Of a DNA stretch of 64,000 bases, positions 34,201 to 48,200 are shown in pieces. Position numbers and translations under genes: made by a program. The notes beneath the pieces are model-generated. The model made no database searches. It had not been told where the DNA came from and saw only the letters and a program-made list of their open reading frames with translations. The DNA is taken from positions 2,463,001 to 2,527,000 of the forward strand of contig NC_064042.1 in NCBI RefSeq assembly GCF_932526225.1, written 5' to 3'. Numbering within the stretch: the first letter of the stretch is position 1; the number at the start of each line of letters is the position of its first letter. This stretch comes from Nematostella vectensis (taxonomy: Eukaryota > Cnidaria > Anthozoa > Actiniaria > Edwardsiidae).

Positions 34201-34532
34201 AGTGGTAGTGGTGGGGTGGGGGGAGATATGGGGGGTATGGGGGCCATCATTCAAAGAATAATGTGATTCTTTGGGCAGAAGTTTTCTTGTTCAAACAAAC
34301 GTACCACTGCTCGAGAGACACTTAACTTGAATAGAAAGTCTAATACTTATCACATTTCTAAATGTCATAAAAATTGACACAATATCGTGGCCCGGCGGTG
34401 ATTCCGCTTACCTAGAAGAACCGGTTTCCATACGATCTCAGCCTGTGTTTGCTTCGCCAATCCCTCGATAAACTTACTTGCCATGAAGGCAAATGGACAC
34501 ACAACATCGTAGTAGAACACAACCTGCTTCAT
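28180..34532 (-). CDS. Tandem two-domain HCCA-isomerase/GST-kappa-like (DsbA-fold) protein
   Basis: Ten exons join without phase conflict: 34532-34412, 33265-33179, 32649-32479, 31616-31469, 31076-30893, 30726-30628, 30553-30379, 29672-29629, 28831-28728, 28333-28180; 428 residues plus stop. Domain 1 (about 1-200) starts VVFYYDVVCPFAF and ends with the cis-Pro motif GVPSFWV and GTDRMHFV. Domain 2 (about 218-410) starts LIIYHDFASPWSYLG and ends CGVPSYQVNDG and LWGQDRLNIV. This is the thioredoxin-like fold with helical insert of 2-hydroxychromene-2-carboxylate isomerase, GST kappa and DsbA. Domain 2 has the family's SPxS with catalytic Ser; domain 1 has CPFA, with Cys12 there instead. Glutathione-dependent isomerase or redox work is likely; substrate unknown. 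An in-frame stop 13 codons upstream supports the ATG. No signal peptide is seen. Confidence 0.93.
28626..28708. repeat. Two-copy 44-bp duplication near a donor
   Basis: GGTGACCACGCTAGCGCGCG...GAGTTATGG occurs twice, nearly identical. It starts about 20 bases into the intron after exon 9 (exon end 28728, minus strand). Confidence 0.85.
29935..30370. repeat. About 63-66-bp minisatellite abutting exon-7 donor
   Basis: Seven units alternate two types (CATACTGAAGAAGGGCATGAG and CATTATAATTAAGGAGGGC), with GAGACAGAGAAACCCAGAGG. The last, diverged unit reaches to within about 10 bases of the GTGAGT donor at 30378. Open frames across it on both strands are artefacts. Confidence 0.93.
31915..31972 (+). 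mobile_element. Fragment of the CAGGCCCGTACCCAGG element family
   Basis: AGGACCGTACCCAGG followed by TTTTTCTTTG and GGGTGCGAGATCCGAAAAA matches the left end at 19502-19560. Only this end is present, inside an intron of the HCCA gene. Confidence 0.7.
32190..32480. repeat. Degenerate (CAT/CAC)n microsatellite
   Basis: Impure trinucleotide repeat beside HCCA exon 3. On the minus strand the pure frame (poly-Asp/Gly) reads straight out of exon 3, but the GTGATT donor at 32478 ends the exon first. Confidence 0.9.
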
Positions 34533-34656
34533 TGTCAACTTCTTGCTCTTTCCAGAGGATTTTTTGTTTCCTTATAAAATGTTCACTTGCCTGTCGCCAT
34601 TTTGTTGTAGGGCCTCGATTGCATTACAACACAGGTAGTCCATAAATGTGAAAATT

Positions 34657-35014
34657 GGACGGACCATTAGAAAGTGAAGGGGGTGGGGGGTGGGTAAGGA
34701 ACAAAAAAATTCATACACGACGAAAAGCCTGGAAACAACCAGGCCCGTAGCCAGGGGGGTCGGACGACCCCCCCCCCCACCCGGCTTGAAGGTCCGCTCA
34801 GAGCAAACAAAAAATATATCGTTTGACTGGATATACCGTGTTAAAAATGACTATAAAAATCTTTTTATAATAATTATCTTTAATCATTTGAAGTATTGAT
34901 CAGTTGATTGCCTAATGTAATAATTAAAATGCAATGATTAAAAAAATGCAATGATAAAAAAAAAACATGCACGGCTGAAACCTCCCCGCCCCCACTTTTC
35001 TAATGGCCCGTTCC
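34657..35014. mobile_element. TIR element, GGACGGACCATTAGAAAGTG family, copy 1
   Basis: Left end GGACGGACCATTAGAAAGTG with a G-rich run; right end CCCCCACTTTTCTAATGGCC. The interior includes a CAGGCCCGTAGCCAGG segment that may be a nested fragment of the other family. Related copy at 46742-46987. Confidence 0.75.
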
Positions 35015-36263
35015 TAACAATACTATATCAATCAAGGATTTCAAAGCCCCCAATCGTTTTGCTCCTAGCATATAATCATTTTGAGATATTTTGCGCAAAA
35101 AAGCGATTCATTTGAGCCCACGGAAGCAATTTTCGGTCGCCATTTTACTTGGGAGCGAGTTGCAAACAAACAGGTATTTTATGGTACTTAAACAGATGGG
35201 GAAACATAGGTCGTAGCAGGCCTCGAAATACTGGTGGGATACATGAATACAGGAACATCACGAAAACTGAGAGAGGATGGGCCCTGGTAAACATAGCCTG
35301 TCCGTAGGGGTAAATAAACGTGAATATGTTTCACAGAAAACATGCAAACCTACAAAATCCAGTCAAACTCTTCCGTCTTTTTCACGATGAAGGAAAAAAT
35401 TATTCCAGAATTTTTAACCCCACTGGTGCCACGGAGTTAAAAAAAATATTTAGTATGAATCACCTCCAGTACACTACCCCCTCAATCCCCTAACACAATA
35501 ATCGAACATGAGTTGAAGCATGTGCCTCGTATCAAGCGGCATCGTTGTTTGTCTAGACCTAGATAAATACGCTCTCGTACTTCTTTTAAAACACCGAGTG
35601 GGGAAGTCGGCACAATATCTACTTGGGATAGTGACCGCCGAAAATTCTGAGGAATGTACGCATGGCACATTCCAATGCGTTGTCTTCTCTGACAATGACG
35701 TCATCAAAAACACTAATGTCACAACAGATCAAGGGAGAACAATAATACCTCTGCCCTTATACCGGCTAAAAAAATCTTCTATGCCAGAAGTGTTTAATCG
35801 CCCTGGCGGCGGTTCAAGGCGAAGAAACTCCAAGAGTAAATTTTGCTGTTTTCCAAGGTGTGCTGTATCGTGGTTATAGAGGGTCGCGGATTTGTAGTGC
35901 GTTGTTTACATTCACTTAGATTCAAGTCAAAACACTCTCGTTTCCGCTCGTTGACTTAAAATTGTCTGATAAAAGTTCGGTAGTTCCGAAGTTCGGTTAC
36001 GATTCCACTTCCTTTATTGGTTTGGTCTTTTCCTGCTCCCAATCACCTCGATCGCTGCGGTGGGGAACATAAAAGAGCGACCAAAAAAGACGGCACAGTC
36101 ACACGGAGAAGACCTATCCGAAAATCTTGGAAATTTGCCCAGTTCTGTGCGCCTTAGCTTGAACGTTGAAAGGCAAAGGGGTGAGAGTACCGCGCAGCCC
36201 AAATCTCTCCGGAGCACGAAACACGGTAAAAACTCCAGTAAAAGTGACTGAAAAGCCTTACAC
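35015..36263. other. Divergent intergenic region
   Basis: Lies between the HCCA gene (minus) and the large membrane-protein gene (plus), so both promoters should be here. A plus-strand open frame at 35520-35879 (about 119 codons) matches nothing I know. No CpG-rich island or TATA box stands out. Confidence 0.35.
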
Positions 36264-39200
36264 ATGGCTCTAAGTGTACGCAATCAGAAGAAAAGGTCGC
36301 ACGAGTCTTGCTGTAATCACGACCCTGTTGCGTGTGGGGGTACGTCCTGTGACATTCCCAAATGGCTTAGCTATCTTCTAGTGTTTGCATCCAGCGCGTC
36401 CATACCGCTCTCACTTGTAACCCATTCAAATCACTTCTTACAAAGTCCAGAGGGCTATGCAGATGGAGGCGACTTGTACTCACATTTCGTAGAAGCTTGC
36501 CACGTGCGGACGCTTCTGAAACAGGGGGTAACGGACTTCTGGTTCGATGGACTTACACTAGGGTACCCGTTGATCCTCGCCTATCAACCTTTGCCGATGC
36601 TTCTCTCTGCCTTTGCTATGATGATCACGGAAGGGTAAGTTGCAGAGGAGTTTTTGTAGTTTGCAGGACTATTCTATCTCGGTTCAGCCTTTGACACATT
36701 TCCTGTTGGGGACGACACGAACGCTAATTGTGTTTCTTGATGATCACGCGATCTTGTAGCGCGGGCGTGGTGATAAAGATTAATCCCCTAGCTCTTCCTC
36801 TCGCAATTATAAACGGTATAAACTGTTTGAAGCATTCTTGTACTCCCTTATTTGAAATATTTAATCTTATTCTGCCGTTTTCCGCGCCGTTGAATAAGAA
36901 ATGTAGCACTTGAAATTAGAATATTTGCCTCCCAAGATTTTCTCCTTTTAAATACATTGCATTTCAAGTAAAAGAAGAGAATGTAGGCTTTAAGAACTTT
37001 TACTTTTACATTCCAATTCGTACGAAAAGTAGCTTAGGCACGATACAACTCTTTGACATCGAAACAACCCCAATACACTAACCACTTATGTCTTAACTCA
37101 AACTATAAGAGTAAAGTCCCAAAGTTAGGTCAAGACTTTGAACAACACATATTCTTGTACATGAGACGCCCAGTAGATAATATTCTTGTACATGAGACAC
37201 CCAGAAGATATTATATGATTTAGTTTTTGTTTTTTAATTCCTTAACTTTACAATCATTTAGTCTCGCTACTGGAAGGTATCGAATCGAATGGTATTTCGC
37301 GAGCACTGCGTCCAATGTTGCGTCCATATAGAGCGCTCCGTCTAATGCAAAAGCCGGACACTTTAAATTCGATGGTAAAGCGATGTGAGCAACCCAGAGT
37401 CTTGATGTTGATGGTGCTGTTATTTTTTCGAGAACCAAGCATTATAAAGCTATTTCTACGATGGCAAAGCATGGGAACACAGCTATGTGAACATCCCAGA
37501 GTCTTGATGTTGATGGTGCTGTTATTTCTTCGAGAACCAAGCATTATAAAGCTATCTCTACGATGGCAAAGCATGGGAACACAGCTATGTGAGCATCCTA
37601 GAGTCTTGATGTTGATGGTGCTGTTATTTCTTCGAGAACCAAGCATTATAAAGTTATTTCTACGATGACAAAGCATGGGGACACAGCTATGTGAGCATCC
37701 CAGAGTCTTGATGTTGATGGTGCTGTTATTTCTTCGAGAACCAAGCATTATAAAGTTATTTTTACGATGGCAAAGCCTGGGGACACAGCTATGTGAGCAT
37801 CCCAGAGTCTGATGTTGATTGTGGGGGTGTTTCTTCGAAAACAAGCATTGTGTAGTTCCAGAAAATATACATACCCCATTTCGGAACACAAAAGGCATAG
37901 ACTACCGAGCTCATCTGAAGTTTCAACTTTTTGTCTCCCTTTTTTGCACCAGATAGCAAAAATGAGTAAAACAAGCTAACATACTGTAAATGTGGAGCAG
38001 GTGCGACCAGGGAAGCGCTAGGTGTTCGTATCGTATATTATCGCAACTCTTGCTTGTATACAGGTAGGAGAGCATGCCATAGCGAATGTAGATAAACTCA
38101 ATTCAAAAGTGTCTTCGCAGGCAAAACACACTTAAAAGTTTTTAGACTAAAAATGACGAGTAGGGCTATATTTTTATCAAACAACACAATTAGATAAAGA
38201 AATTGATAATGAAAAATGTGCGTAAAACAAGTAACAAAAAATAGATGGCTCACTATCGGAATTCTTGTGGAAAGGTAGGCTCGATTTCCAAGGCGACGGA
38301 TGGAAATAGAATCAAGTGGCCTTGTCAGCAACTTACCTGATCAGAAGTACATCAGGTCATCGCTTCAAATCAAAAAGTACATCTCTCTTTACATCGAAAA
38401 TTGATCCAGTTTCACCCCACAATCTTCAAAGCGGACAGCTCTTATAATGGGCATTCGTTCTTTAGTTAGTACTGATACGATTTTCCATTATATTAAGAAA
38501 TATCCAGAAATCAATAGCGATTTTCGTTGTATTTTAAAAGAGCCGCTATTTAGAGGTTCCACTATGCACAGCAAGATGTATCTTTAGTTTCTATCTTTCG
38601 GACCTGCAAATGTCAATTTGGTGGATTTCAGTTACGTTACATCTCGAGCCGTTTGACTGAATTCCTGCTATTGATTTAATTTTTTAGTATGGATACCTTT
38701 CCTTTTGGTTTCACTATTTTAAGTAAAGGGACAAGGGCGGCAAGGGTTATTTTCGTGATCCGTGAACGTGAACGTTATCCGTGAACGGCCTTTTTTTAGC
38801 GTGAATCGTGAACGGCGAAATTTAACCAGTGTGAATCGTGATCTATGCTCTTTAAAAATCGTGAATCCTGATATATGCTTTTAAAAAACGTGAATCGTGA
38901 TCTATGCTTTTTAAAAATCGTGAATCGTGATTTGCGAGTAAAGATTGATCCTTGTCGTCAGTTTATCGTGATTTCCAATTTTTGGAACTCGTGAAGCCTG
39001 CAGGGACCCCCACCCCCCCTCCCCCCCCCCCCCCCGCCCGCCTTACCGCCCCTGAGGGGAAATTCCCCGATCTGTAACTTCCTCTATAGAAGAAACGCCC
39101 TCCTTTACAACGCTGTCGAGTTCAAAGATCATTAACAAGTTCCAGCCTCAATGACATGACCCTTCCTCCTCTTATGCCACGGCAAGGTTTCTACACAAGC

Positions 39201-42200
39201 TCGCTAGGGCAAAAATGTAGCACCCGGCATAGCCTTCTCCAAATATGAATTATTTAAACGTCGTTTGTTTTGACTGTTGTGTTCTATACATGGCTAGTGT
39301 TCTGTCAGGCTGATGCCTGTAATAATGAGTCAGCACATAATGTCAACGAGGTTCAAGTTTGTTTGTTTTTTTTCTCCACCAAAGATCATGACAAACAGGA
39401 TGTTTTTCACCATAACTCGACCCATACCTTATCTTCAATCGAAACATCACGTAGGCTCGGGGACTCTTTCAGCTCTTTGCGGGCGTTGTTAAGGGCCGTC
39501 TTCACGGGCAATTTTTACTTGACAAGAAAAATTTGTTCGTGTAGACGGGGGATGAAAAGTTTTTACTTGACAAGTTCATTTTTATTTAAAGTTTGTGTGA
39601 TGCTTGTACTTGACAAGTTTTACTTGCCAAGTACCAAAAGTTGATTTAGTAGAAGCTCAACAAATAAACTTGTTCGTAGGTTCGTAGGCCTCATGCTTGT
39701 GGACTATTAAAAAAGCTGCTATTGCTGCCACGGTCTGTCTCTTTGTCAGAGGCACCATTGTATGATGGCAAGCTTTGTTATTTATTTTTTTGTATCACCG
39801 CTGTCTAAAGGCATTACCGGCTCATCGCACGGAAAACTTGTCAAGTAAAAGTTGCTCGTGTGGACAGCACGTCTACACAGCTAGAGTTGTCAAGAAAAAC
39901 TTGTCAAAAAATGCCCGTGTAGACGGTCCTTTAGCAGTACCCCGCACATGGTCAAACTGCTTGCCTGCGAATCAAGCGTTGTATTAATTTTTTTATAGTC
40001 ATAATCAACAACATATTTTTCTTTTTCAGATACATGAGTGGTGCCCAGACCTTTCGCTTCCTCTTCCTCTGTCTCCTTACGGTCATGCCGTGGACCTGGT
40101 TCCTAGGTGCGCGGCGGTTAGGCATGACTAGGCTCCAGTCCTCGCTCATCGCCATGTTGGTCTTCATGCTCAGCAGCTGGGCGAGCTTCGGATTTGAGCT
40201 GGGGGCGTTTAGAAATTATGGTCTGTACTCGCAGGCTTATGGAATGGCACTGTTGCCTCTTGCAGGTGAGTGGTGGCGATGGTGAGGGATACGCAAGCTT
40301 GATTACACTGGTTACCCTGGTTACCAAGCTTAATTACCCTGGTGGCGACTTGCACAAACTCTCGCGCTCTTCGGCCTTCAGCGAACAACAACAGCAAAAA
40401 GTAACTTATTTTACGGATCAGCGCGAATCCTTTGTCAGAATTGTCTGGCTTATTTTCGTTGAAAGATTTTATTTTTTCGTCGCCTTCTGGGGTGACGGGT
40501 GCAGCCATTTCTGTATTTATTTTGGCTTGAATTTGCCACTAACAAAGTCATGTGACCTCTTAGTGCGCGCCTCAAAAATGGTGTACAAACAGCGCCAGCA
40601 TTGTTGGCAAAAACAGCACAAAGCATCTCTGGTTTAGCTCTGTTATTCAGGAATTTGAGGGTATTACAGAAGAGCAAGCTTCCTTAAGGTTTGAATTCCT
40701 TTATCGTTATTTTTTCAGTTGGCACAATGTTCCGGTTCGTGGTCAAGGGTGAAGGATCACGGGATGCCACCGCAGTCTTCCTCGCGCTGACCCTGCTCTG
40801 CCACACCCTCCTCTGTATCTACACCCTCCTGACTACAGCCTGCCTTTTGGCTAGCTACTTCCTAGCGACTCTCATTTCTAGGCAAACCCCGTCTTACACA
40901 AGCTCGGGGGAAAGTCCAAAGTGCAGTGATTACGACCCAAGACAGACTTGCCCCGACATTAAGTGTAGCCCGGACTGCTATTGCAAAATATACTCAGATG
41001 AACACGTTCGCAGCTCGGAAGAAAGCCAAAAATTCTATGATAACGACCACAGGCAGACTTGTGCCGGCACTGGGTGTACCCAGGGTTGTTGTTGCAAGAA
41101 TTGTTCAAATAAAAGCAACTCCTCAGATGATATACACCATGAAAAGTCCTCAAAGACAGAATTAAAAAATCAAGACCTTCCTCCATTTAATTTCAACCCT
41201 ATACGCACTCAGAATTGTAAATGTTACTCTTCAGAGGAATCAAATCAGGATGAGCCCATGGAACCCTTTTCCTGTGTTGAGGCCTCGAGATTACGTGGGG
41301 GCGAGATCCAGACATCTTTTCGAAGCGGGCCGAATGTCATACCAATCACAGGGCAGGCAAAAGCCTCCGTGATTTACCCTGATGTTTACGTAGTAGATCC
41401 GAGTGGGACTCGCTCACACATAACGTGTTCCGTCGGAGCCTCTGAAGATACCTATAGTTCGTCAGATGGACCCTCATCTGACTCGGCTGTTCACTTGTCC
41501 GAGGATAATGACCCAAAATCATACATTAGTTCACAGCCAGACCCACCAATACCTGAACACGCTCTTACCTCTATTAGCATTGACTCCAACTCAAACACAA
41601 CCGATCTTGGATCACAAACAGACCCTCCATTGCCGCAAACCACTTCTAGTCCAGTTAGTATAGATTCCAATACAAGCACGGCCTACCCCTCCATGGCTCG
41701 TACCGACGACCCCCCTTGCTTCAGCCACGTGATTTGTCGTGCAATCGATGTCCACCTGCGCAGCTTTTTGCTCTCCTGGTGGTGGATTGTACCCGCTCTG
41801 GCAAACAGACAATACGTCGGCGGGCTCCCCTGGAAGTCGGATACTGTCAACTTCGGGTTCACTCCAAGTGACATCACAAAGAAACTCCTGACAGGCGAGG
41901 TGTATGATTACGGGCGGAGTGTACCGTTTATCACCCTAGGGGCCCTCACGGGTCTAGCCCATATACTTCTGTGCTTGCCACTACAAGGATCCTCGGCTAG
42001 CCGGTCTAGTATACTACACACATGGCTTTTACTGACGTTCGTGACTTCGTTATTTCTATTCTTGGGAAGGACAACGTTCGGGCTGTGGTACGATTTGATT
42101 CCGTTTCACTCTGAGATAGAGTCCATGCGGTACATCAACGGGCTTCATTTCATTGGATTGTTACTCTGCGCCGTTGGATTGTCGTGTCTAGTTCTACGCA

Positions 42201-45200
42201 CATGCGCACTTGTGTCAAGAGTGATGGGTGGCAGAGTGAAACGTGTGCTTGTTGTCACGTGCCTCGTGACCACGCCCTTGTTGATTGGCAGGCAGATTGA
42301 GCGAGCCAATGAGAGTTTGTCAGTGAGTGAAGTGAGCACAAGGTATAAGGAAGCTATGCTGAATTTGCAAGAGCATCCACTGACCGGAAGAGTTTATGGA
42401 CACAAGGAATTTGGTGAGTCACATCTAAGCAATGGTAGAAAAATTATAATGTGTATATACGATTCACAAGGCGGAAAATGGGAGAGGGCACCAGCTAAAA
42501 AGGGGGAGATATAAAAAACATAACAGGAGATAATTTGTGAAATTTCTCTTCCATACATTCCTTCTCAAATTTCCATCTGAAGAAAAAGGGGAGGCGCCGG
42601 CCTGAAAACCCCCTTTTCTGGAAAAGAATGATATAATGAAAAGGGAAAGGTTCTGATGGGTTTGGTATTACCCAAGTTAGATAGCAAAAAGTGATCCTGG
42701 TTTTATTGAACAGGGGCGGATCCGGGGGGGCTGGATTGGGTGTCCATTTTCCTTCGCCTGCTTGACTCGACAAATCCAATTCAGCGTGACGTATTGTAAA
42801 ATCTATGTAGTGACCTACCAAGAACCACTTGATCAGTTATATGCCGTCTATCCGGCCATTATCTCCACCATTTTGAAATCCTGGATCCGCCCCTGATAAA
42901 ATATTGAAAAGAGGTAGAGACAAAACTAGACAGTTTTGATATTATCAGTAGTGGCCACCACCCATCATCCCCACTATTACATTCCATGCCCCTTGTGCTA
43001 GGTTTGCCAGAAATTCTTTCCAAAAATAGTTTATATGAAAAGCCAGAGTTTCAAGAAACATAAATTGTCTAATACTCTAATACTACTAATAGCTAGTTTG
43101 GGCCTAAACTCAAACTTCAATTCATTTTTTTTTTTTTTTTGGAAAAATCGATTGTCTGTTATTGTGTATCTTGCACAAGTTTGTGTCACAAAGCTTGAAA
43201 TGAAGTTGGAAAAAAGTTGATAATCCAGACAAGTTATATGAATTTGTTATGACAAATCGTTTTAAAAATAGCTTTGCTGAGTCATACCATTGAATCATCA
43301 CCAGACTAATTTGTTATTTGTTACGACAAATAATGTTGTCAATCAAACAAAACTAGCTTTGCTAGTTACGAGAAACACTTTCGGGACCCGAAAAAATTGC
43401 CCAAAAAGTCACCCGAAAAGTTTAGGGGTCTGGAGCTCGTTTCTCGAAACACCCGAGAATTCTTGAGCCCGAAAACTTTTTATTTCTTAAATATGAAAAG
43501 CTAGCTAATTCCGAATGTCACATGGCTTAATTTAAGAAAGTTCTCGGGACCTCGCAGTCACCCGAGACTTTTCGGGTAAATTTTTAGCTTCAGCAAAACT
43601 TCGAAAATAGCCCTATTGAGCGTAATCATTTGGAATATGAACCAAGAGGAAGTTCAAACTGTTCTAAAACACGAAAGCAGTTCTCAAACAGAAAAACACG
43701 CGAAATGTTAAGCAAAATAAAGTTTTTGGGTCCGAGAATTCTCGGGTGTTTCGAGAAACGCGCGCCAGGTGAGAATGAGACTTCAAGAGACTAATTTATT
43801 TAACTAAACAACTTTAATTTCCACTATATTTCGACATACTATTTGCCTCTAGAATAAAATGATATAAGCAGTAAATTTAATTTCCTTAATTACAGATTTG
43901 AGATTCAACAATACGTTAGTGGGTTATTCATTAATCAGCAAAAAAAGATGTTATGATTTATATTGATGATTAGTGGGATGTTATTAATCCTCAGAATTTG
44001 AATCTACCAAATCCCTAGACTACTCTTGATAGTTTTAAATATAAAAAGGCCACATTTAATGATTGCATGACAATTAATGTTTCTATTATGATTTGAGGTT
44101 TTAATGAATGCTAAAATATACTTAATCACAGGTATGACCTGTTACAAGACACTATAATCTGCATAAATAGCTTAGCTTTTTAGAACCACAAATAAACCCA
44201 TTGACATGCAAGGGGAAAATAAAAAGTGTCAAACAAACTGGGTATCAACATGCTGTTGTGAGCTTTTATGTATGTTATGAAGAGACGTATGAAACTGAAT
44301 TGTGAAATGAGAAAAACAACATAGCTTGAGAGCTCTCTAAAGTATAAGTACCATTGAGTATGAGTCTCGGAGACAAAAATGGCAACTATAAAAATAACCT
44401 TAGTCAAATCTCTAAATCTCCAAAGATTCAAATTCCCTTTATCGTACACTACATGTACACTACTTGAATTCTTGCTCCTTTACAAAAATAATTGTGATCT
44501 CAGGTCACTAAGATTGTATCAGAACAGAACTTCAACCATCTGAGAAATTCAACCATTTCCGTTAGCCTTCAAATACTGCTCTTTTGTGGAAAATATGTCT
44601 TACTTCATTGTACAAAGCATCATATTGCAAACTTTGCCATGGATTTTTCTGAACATAGTTGCCATACTTCCAGTAAAAGGAGCACTCTGGCCATCAAGAA
44701 GACTTTTCTTTCCCCACTCTTCAACAACAGAAACTATTTTCTCACTGCCTGCCTCTCCTTCCAATCGCAAATACAATGCAGAGGTTGTATTGTATGAGAA
44801 GCCAAGTCTATAGGTGTATTTCTGGGTCAAATCCATACGAATTTCTTGTTCAAAATGATGCACTTCTAACTTCTCGGTTTTTACGCTTTTGATGAAAGCT
44901 CTCGCCAAATTTAAAACGTTCTTCAATGGGCCGATCCCCTTCAAAAACACTGCTGGATCTTCAAACGATAAGTCATCTGAAAATATTTGGAAAGATTCCT
45001 CGTTATAACTGAGCTGATATATTCGGAGGAATTCCTCTACCAGAGGTTGTCTTGAATCTGCAATATCACTCTTCGTCTCGCTCAGCTCCACGGGTGCCGA
45101 CTTTGGTTTTCGGAGTTTTTTCGGGCTTGAAAAAACATGATAAACCGTGTATCCCTGTACGCCAGTGTATAGAATACTAGCTGGTAGCAACCACTCCATT

Positions 45201-48200
45201 GTGCGCCAGCCACTCTCTGACAAAATGCTCACTTTACTTAAATGATGCTATGCGCGCTAAATTCGAAGAAAAATCTCCTTTTTGCGCGCATCGGTCTTAA
45301 AGTGAACAACGCTCACAACTCTAAACAACCACTCTAAATTGGACTTTGGCATACCTCTCACTCTGTCAATACTATAAAGTGGTTGGCTGGCGTCCGCAAA
45401 GCGTCCAACCCATGAATCTTTGATAAAGACGCGGTAACTTGTTTACAGCATCGTTCGGCCGCCATTTTGGATTTCTCACAAATGGCCGAGCAGAGAGTGG
45501 TACGAGGATTAAAATGCAAAGGGTTGATGTGAGATTCCTGTGTGTATTGATTTTTTTTAGTCAAAATAACTTAAATGAGAAGAAAAAAAAAAGAGAAAAA
45601 GATAAAGTATAACGTCTATTCTATACTGAAATGTCTCGGTTAATATCAACAATAGCTTTTACATAATAACCCTAGATTATCGTTCAAATATAAACACATA
45701 AATAAAGAACCATTTAGCAGTGACTTATACAGATGTAAATCTATATCAGGCGAACATGTATTCCTGTTTGTAGCTAATTCTTACATCCAGTGTGCTATCT
45801 ACTCTGTGCTGTCTGTGTTTTATGAAAAGTGCTTATAATTGTTAGCTAGGTAGTGGAAATAATATTGTTCTGTAGTAGCGGTCACGTAACAATGCTCCAA
45901 TTATAAAATGCGAAAATATATATCTACAACAAACCGTATTTTATTGTTATCCTTGTTCTAAAGGCTCTGTTAGAAGATTTTTCGAGGCCAATTGACTCTT
46001 AGCTGGCTCAAGGGTTTTGCGTTGTTCTCAAATTGAACAGTTTTCCTTGTACAGTACGAATAACACGTGACATTTTGCCGATAAACAGGAACGGGGCATT
46101 TCCCTCTGTGATCAAGGATTTGCCAAAAAATTCATCCCTGATCGCCACAAGTTTATCTCCCTCTGTCTTTGCATAGATCACTGTCGGTAGGGTGAATGTG
46201 AATCTTTTAAATGCCGTGTAATTATGAGTCATTTCAAGTCGAAAACCATCTTCGTAATGGACCTCCGACTTGTAATCGATCCCAACTGGATCAAACTCCT
46301 TGATAAGATAGCCTGTGTTTGTTATAGGTCCGATTCCCTTCATGTAGGTAAACATATCTTCAAATTCAAAATCTTTGGACCAGTTTTGGAAAGTTTCCGG
46401 CTTCGCATTGCCTTTGTAAACGTCCTTTACTCCTTGGACCAGCTTTTTCCTCGCTTCGTTTGGTTTTATTAGGGAAGACATTGGTTTTTGTAGAGTTGAT
46501 GGAGTCGTGAACATGTGGTAGCCTAAATAAGCTTGCATTGCTCCATAGTAAATAACCATGCTTGGAATCACACGCTTGAAGATAAAGCCGACAACCATAG
46601 TGTCGAAAGTATAAAAAAATCGCTTCAAACAAGTTCGAACACTAATCCCTTGAACTCTTTGTTGTTGTTTGGTCTAAAAGGAAGTCCCAGGATGCATTGC
46701 GAGCGGCTAAGGGAAGTCCCAGGATGCATTGCGAGAGGCTAAGGGACGGACCATATGGAAAGTGACGGTGGGGGGGGGGGGGGGGGGGGGTAGATAGGGA
46801 GGTTTCAGTCGTGAATGTTTTGTTTTTTCTCGAGACTTACATATTATTTTTTTTAAATCGTTCCATGCTTTTTTTCTGTCTGGTTTGGGCTGCATGCATT
46901 TTTTTTTCCAGGCTTTACACCGTGTATGAATTTTTGTTGTTGTTTCTTCCCCCCCCCTCCCCCTTCACTTTTCTAATTGCCCCTAAGGCTGGAAGGTCAT
47001 GTTTCAGGGTCCGGTTCCCCGCGTTTGCGGATATTTTCACGATTGATCACCTCCTGTAATTCCTGTAAGTGTCTTATATCCTAGAATAAAGGGCACAATG
47101 AACTGCCATTGCTTTGTGATGTGTATTTATTCAGAATAAGCGGTATTTCTAATGTTTGGGCAGTTGATTAGTCTGCTTGCTGCAGCCGTTTTTAGTGTCA
47201 GTCACGCAACGCTGTCCTCCCTTCCTCCTGTGAGGAGGGAAGCATTGCGTGACTGACACCAAAAACGGCTGCAAACAGACAAACAGTTGAGGGGTTTCGC
47301 GTTACTTACTTACTTATAGGCTCCGTCATGCATGCCCCCCGTATTGTGTCAGATGTAATGAAAAAATGTAAGAAACGGGGAGCGTGTCTGCATTTAATCG
47401 TCATATTCCGACGGATTTCTTCCTTGCTATTCCGTCTCATTTAGCGGCATTCTTCGTCATGCGTAAAGGTGTTGATGTGTAGCTGATGGCAAACACGTCA
47501 TTATTTCACGCATCACGAGGGTCAGGGACTTCGTTCGAATATACACCACACTGTTTTTCCGATTTATTGGATCGAACATGGCAGAAGCTTGGACTATTCT
47601 CTCTCTACCCTCGTTGGCCTACGCGGTTTCGGGAATTCTCTGTGTGTTTTTGGTTAGTTTGTTATGGGACATGTACGATTTCAGGGGACTGCCTCCTGGC
47701 CCACGGTTCAGTTCTTTGCCGATTGTAGGTAACCTCCGTAGTTTACTAAGCGATGATTTGAAGCTAACGAGGTAAGTAGATTGGTACTGTATATTTTCCC
47801 CTGCCATTTTTCCTAGCTGTCTCGCCATACCTTTAGAATCCAACTTGATCAGCCTTATTATTGTTGTATTAAATGATCACTTGGAATAAGCAGCAATGCG
47901 TATATTGTAAGCTCTACAATATGTAAGCTCAAACCAATGAATGGCGATGCACAGTGTTTTAATGTAGCGCTAAGGCTCTTTAACACCAAACTTCAGCACG
48001 AGAATGATGATACGAAGGATGATTTGAATATGAACTATTTGAACAGTTGATCAAGAGCCCCTTAAATTACCAGAGATTCATTGGTTATACGCACATATCG
48101 TAAAAGTTAAAAGTTAAAAGTTTCTATGTCGCTGTTTTTATTAATCAGAATTACTAGTATTACGTAATGGTTGATTACGTAATGAAAAAAGAGAGGGCAT

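Noticed and set aside
37254-37898. Open frames over the 102-bp repeat on both strands
   Set aside because: Same artefact: the unit is divisible by three and the array lies within an intron.
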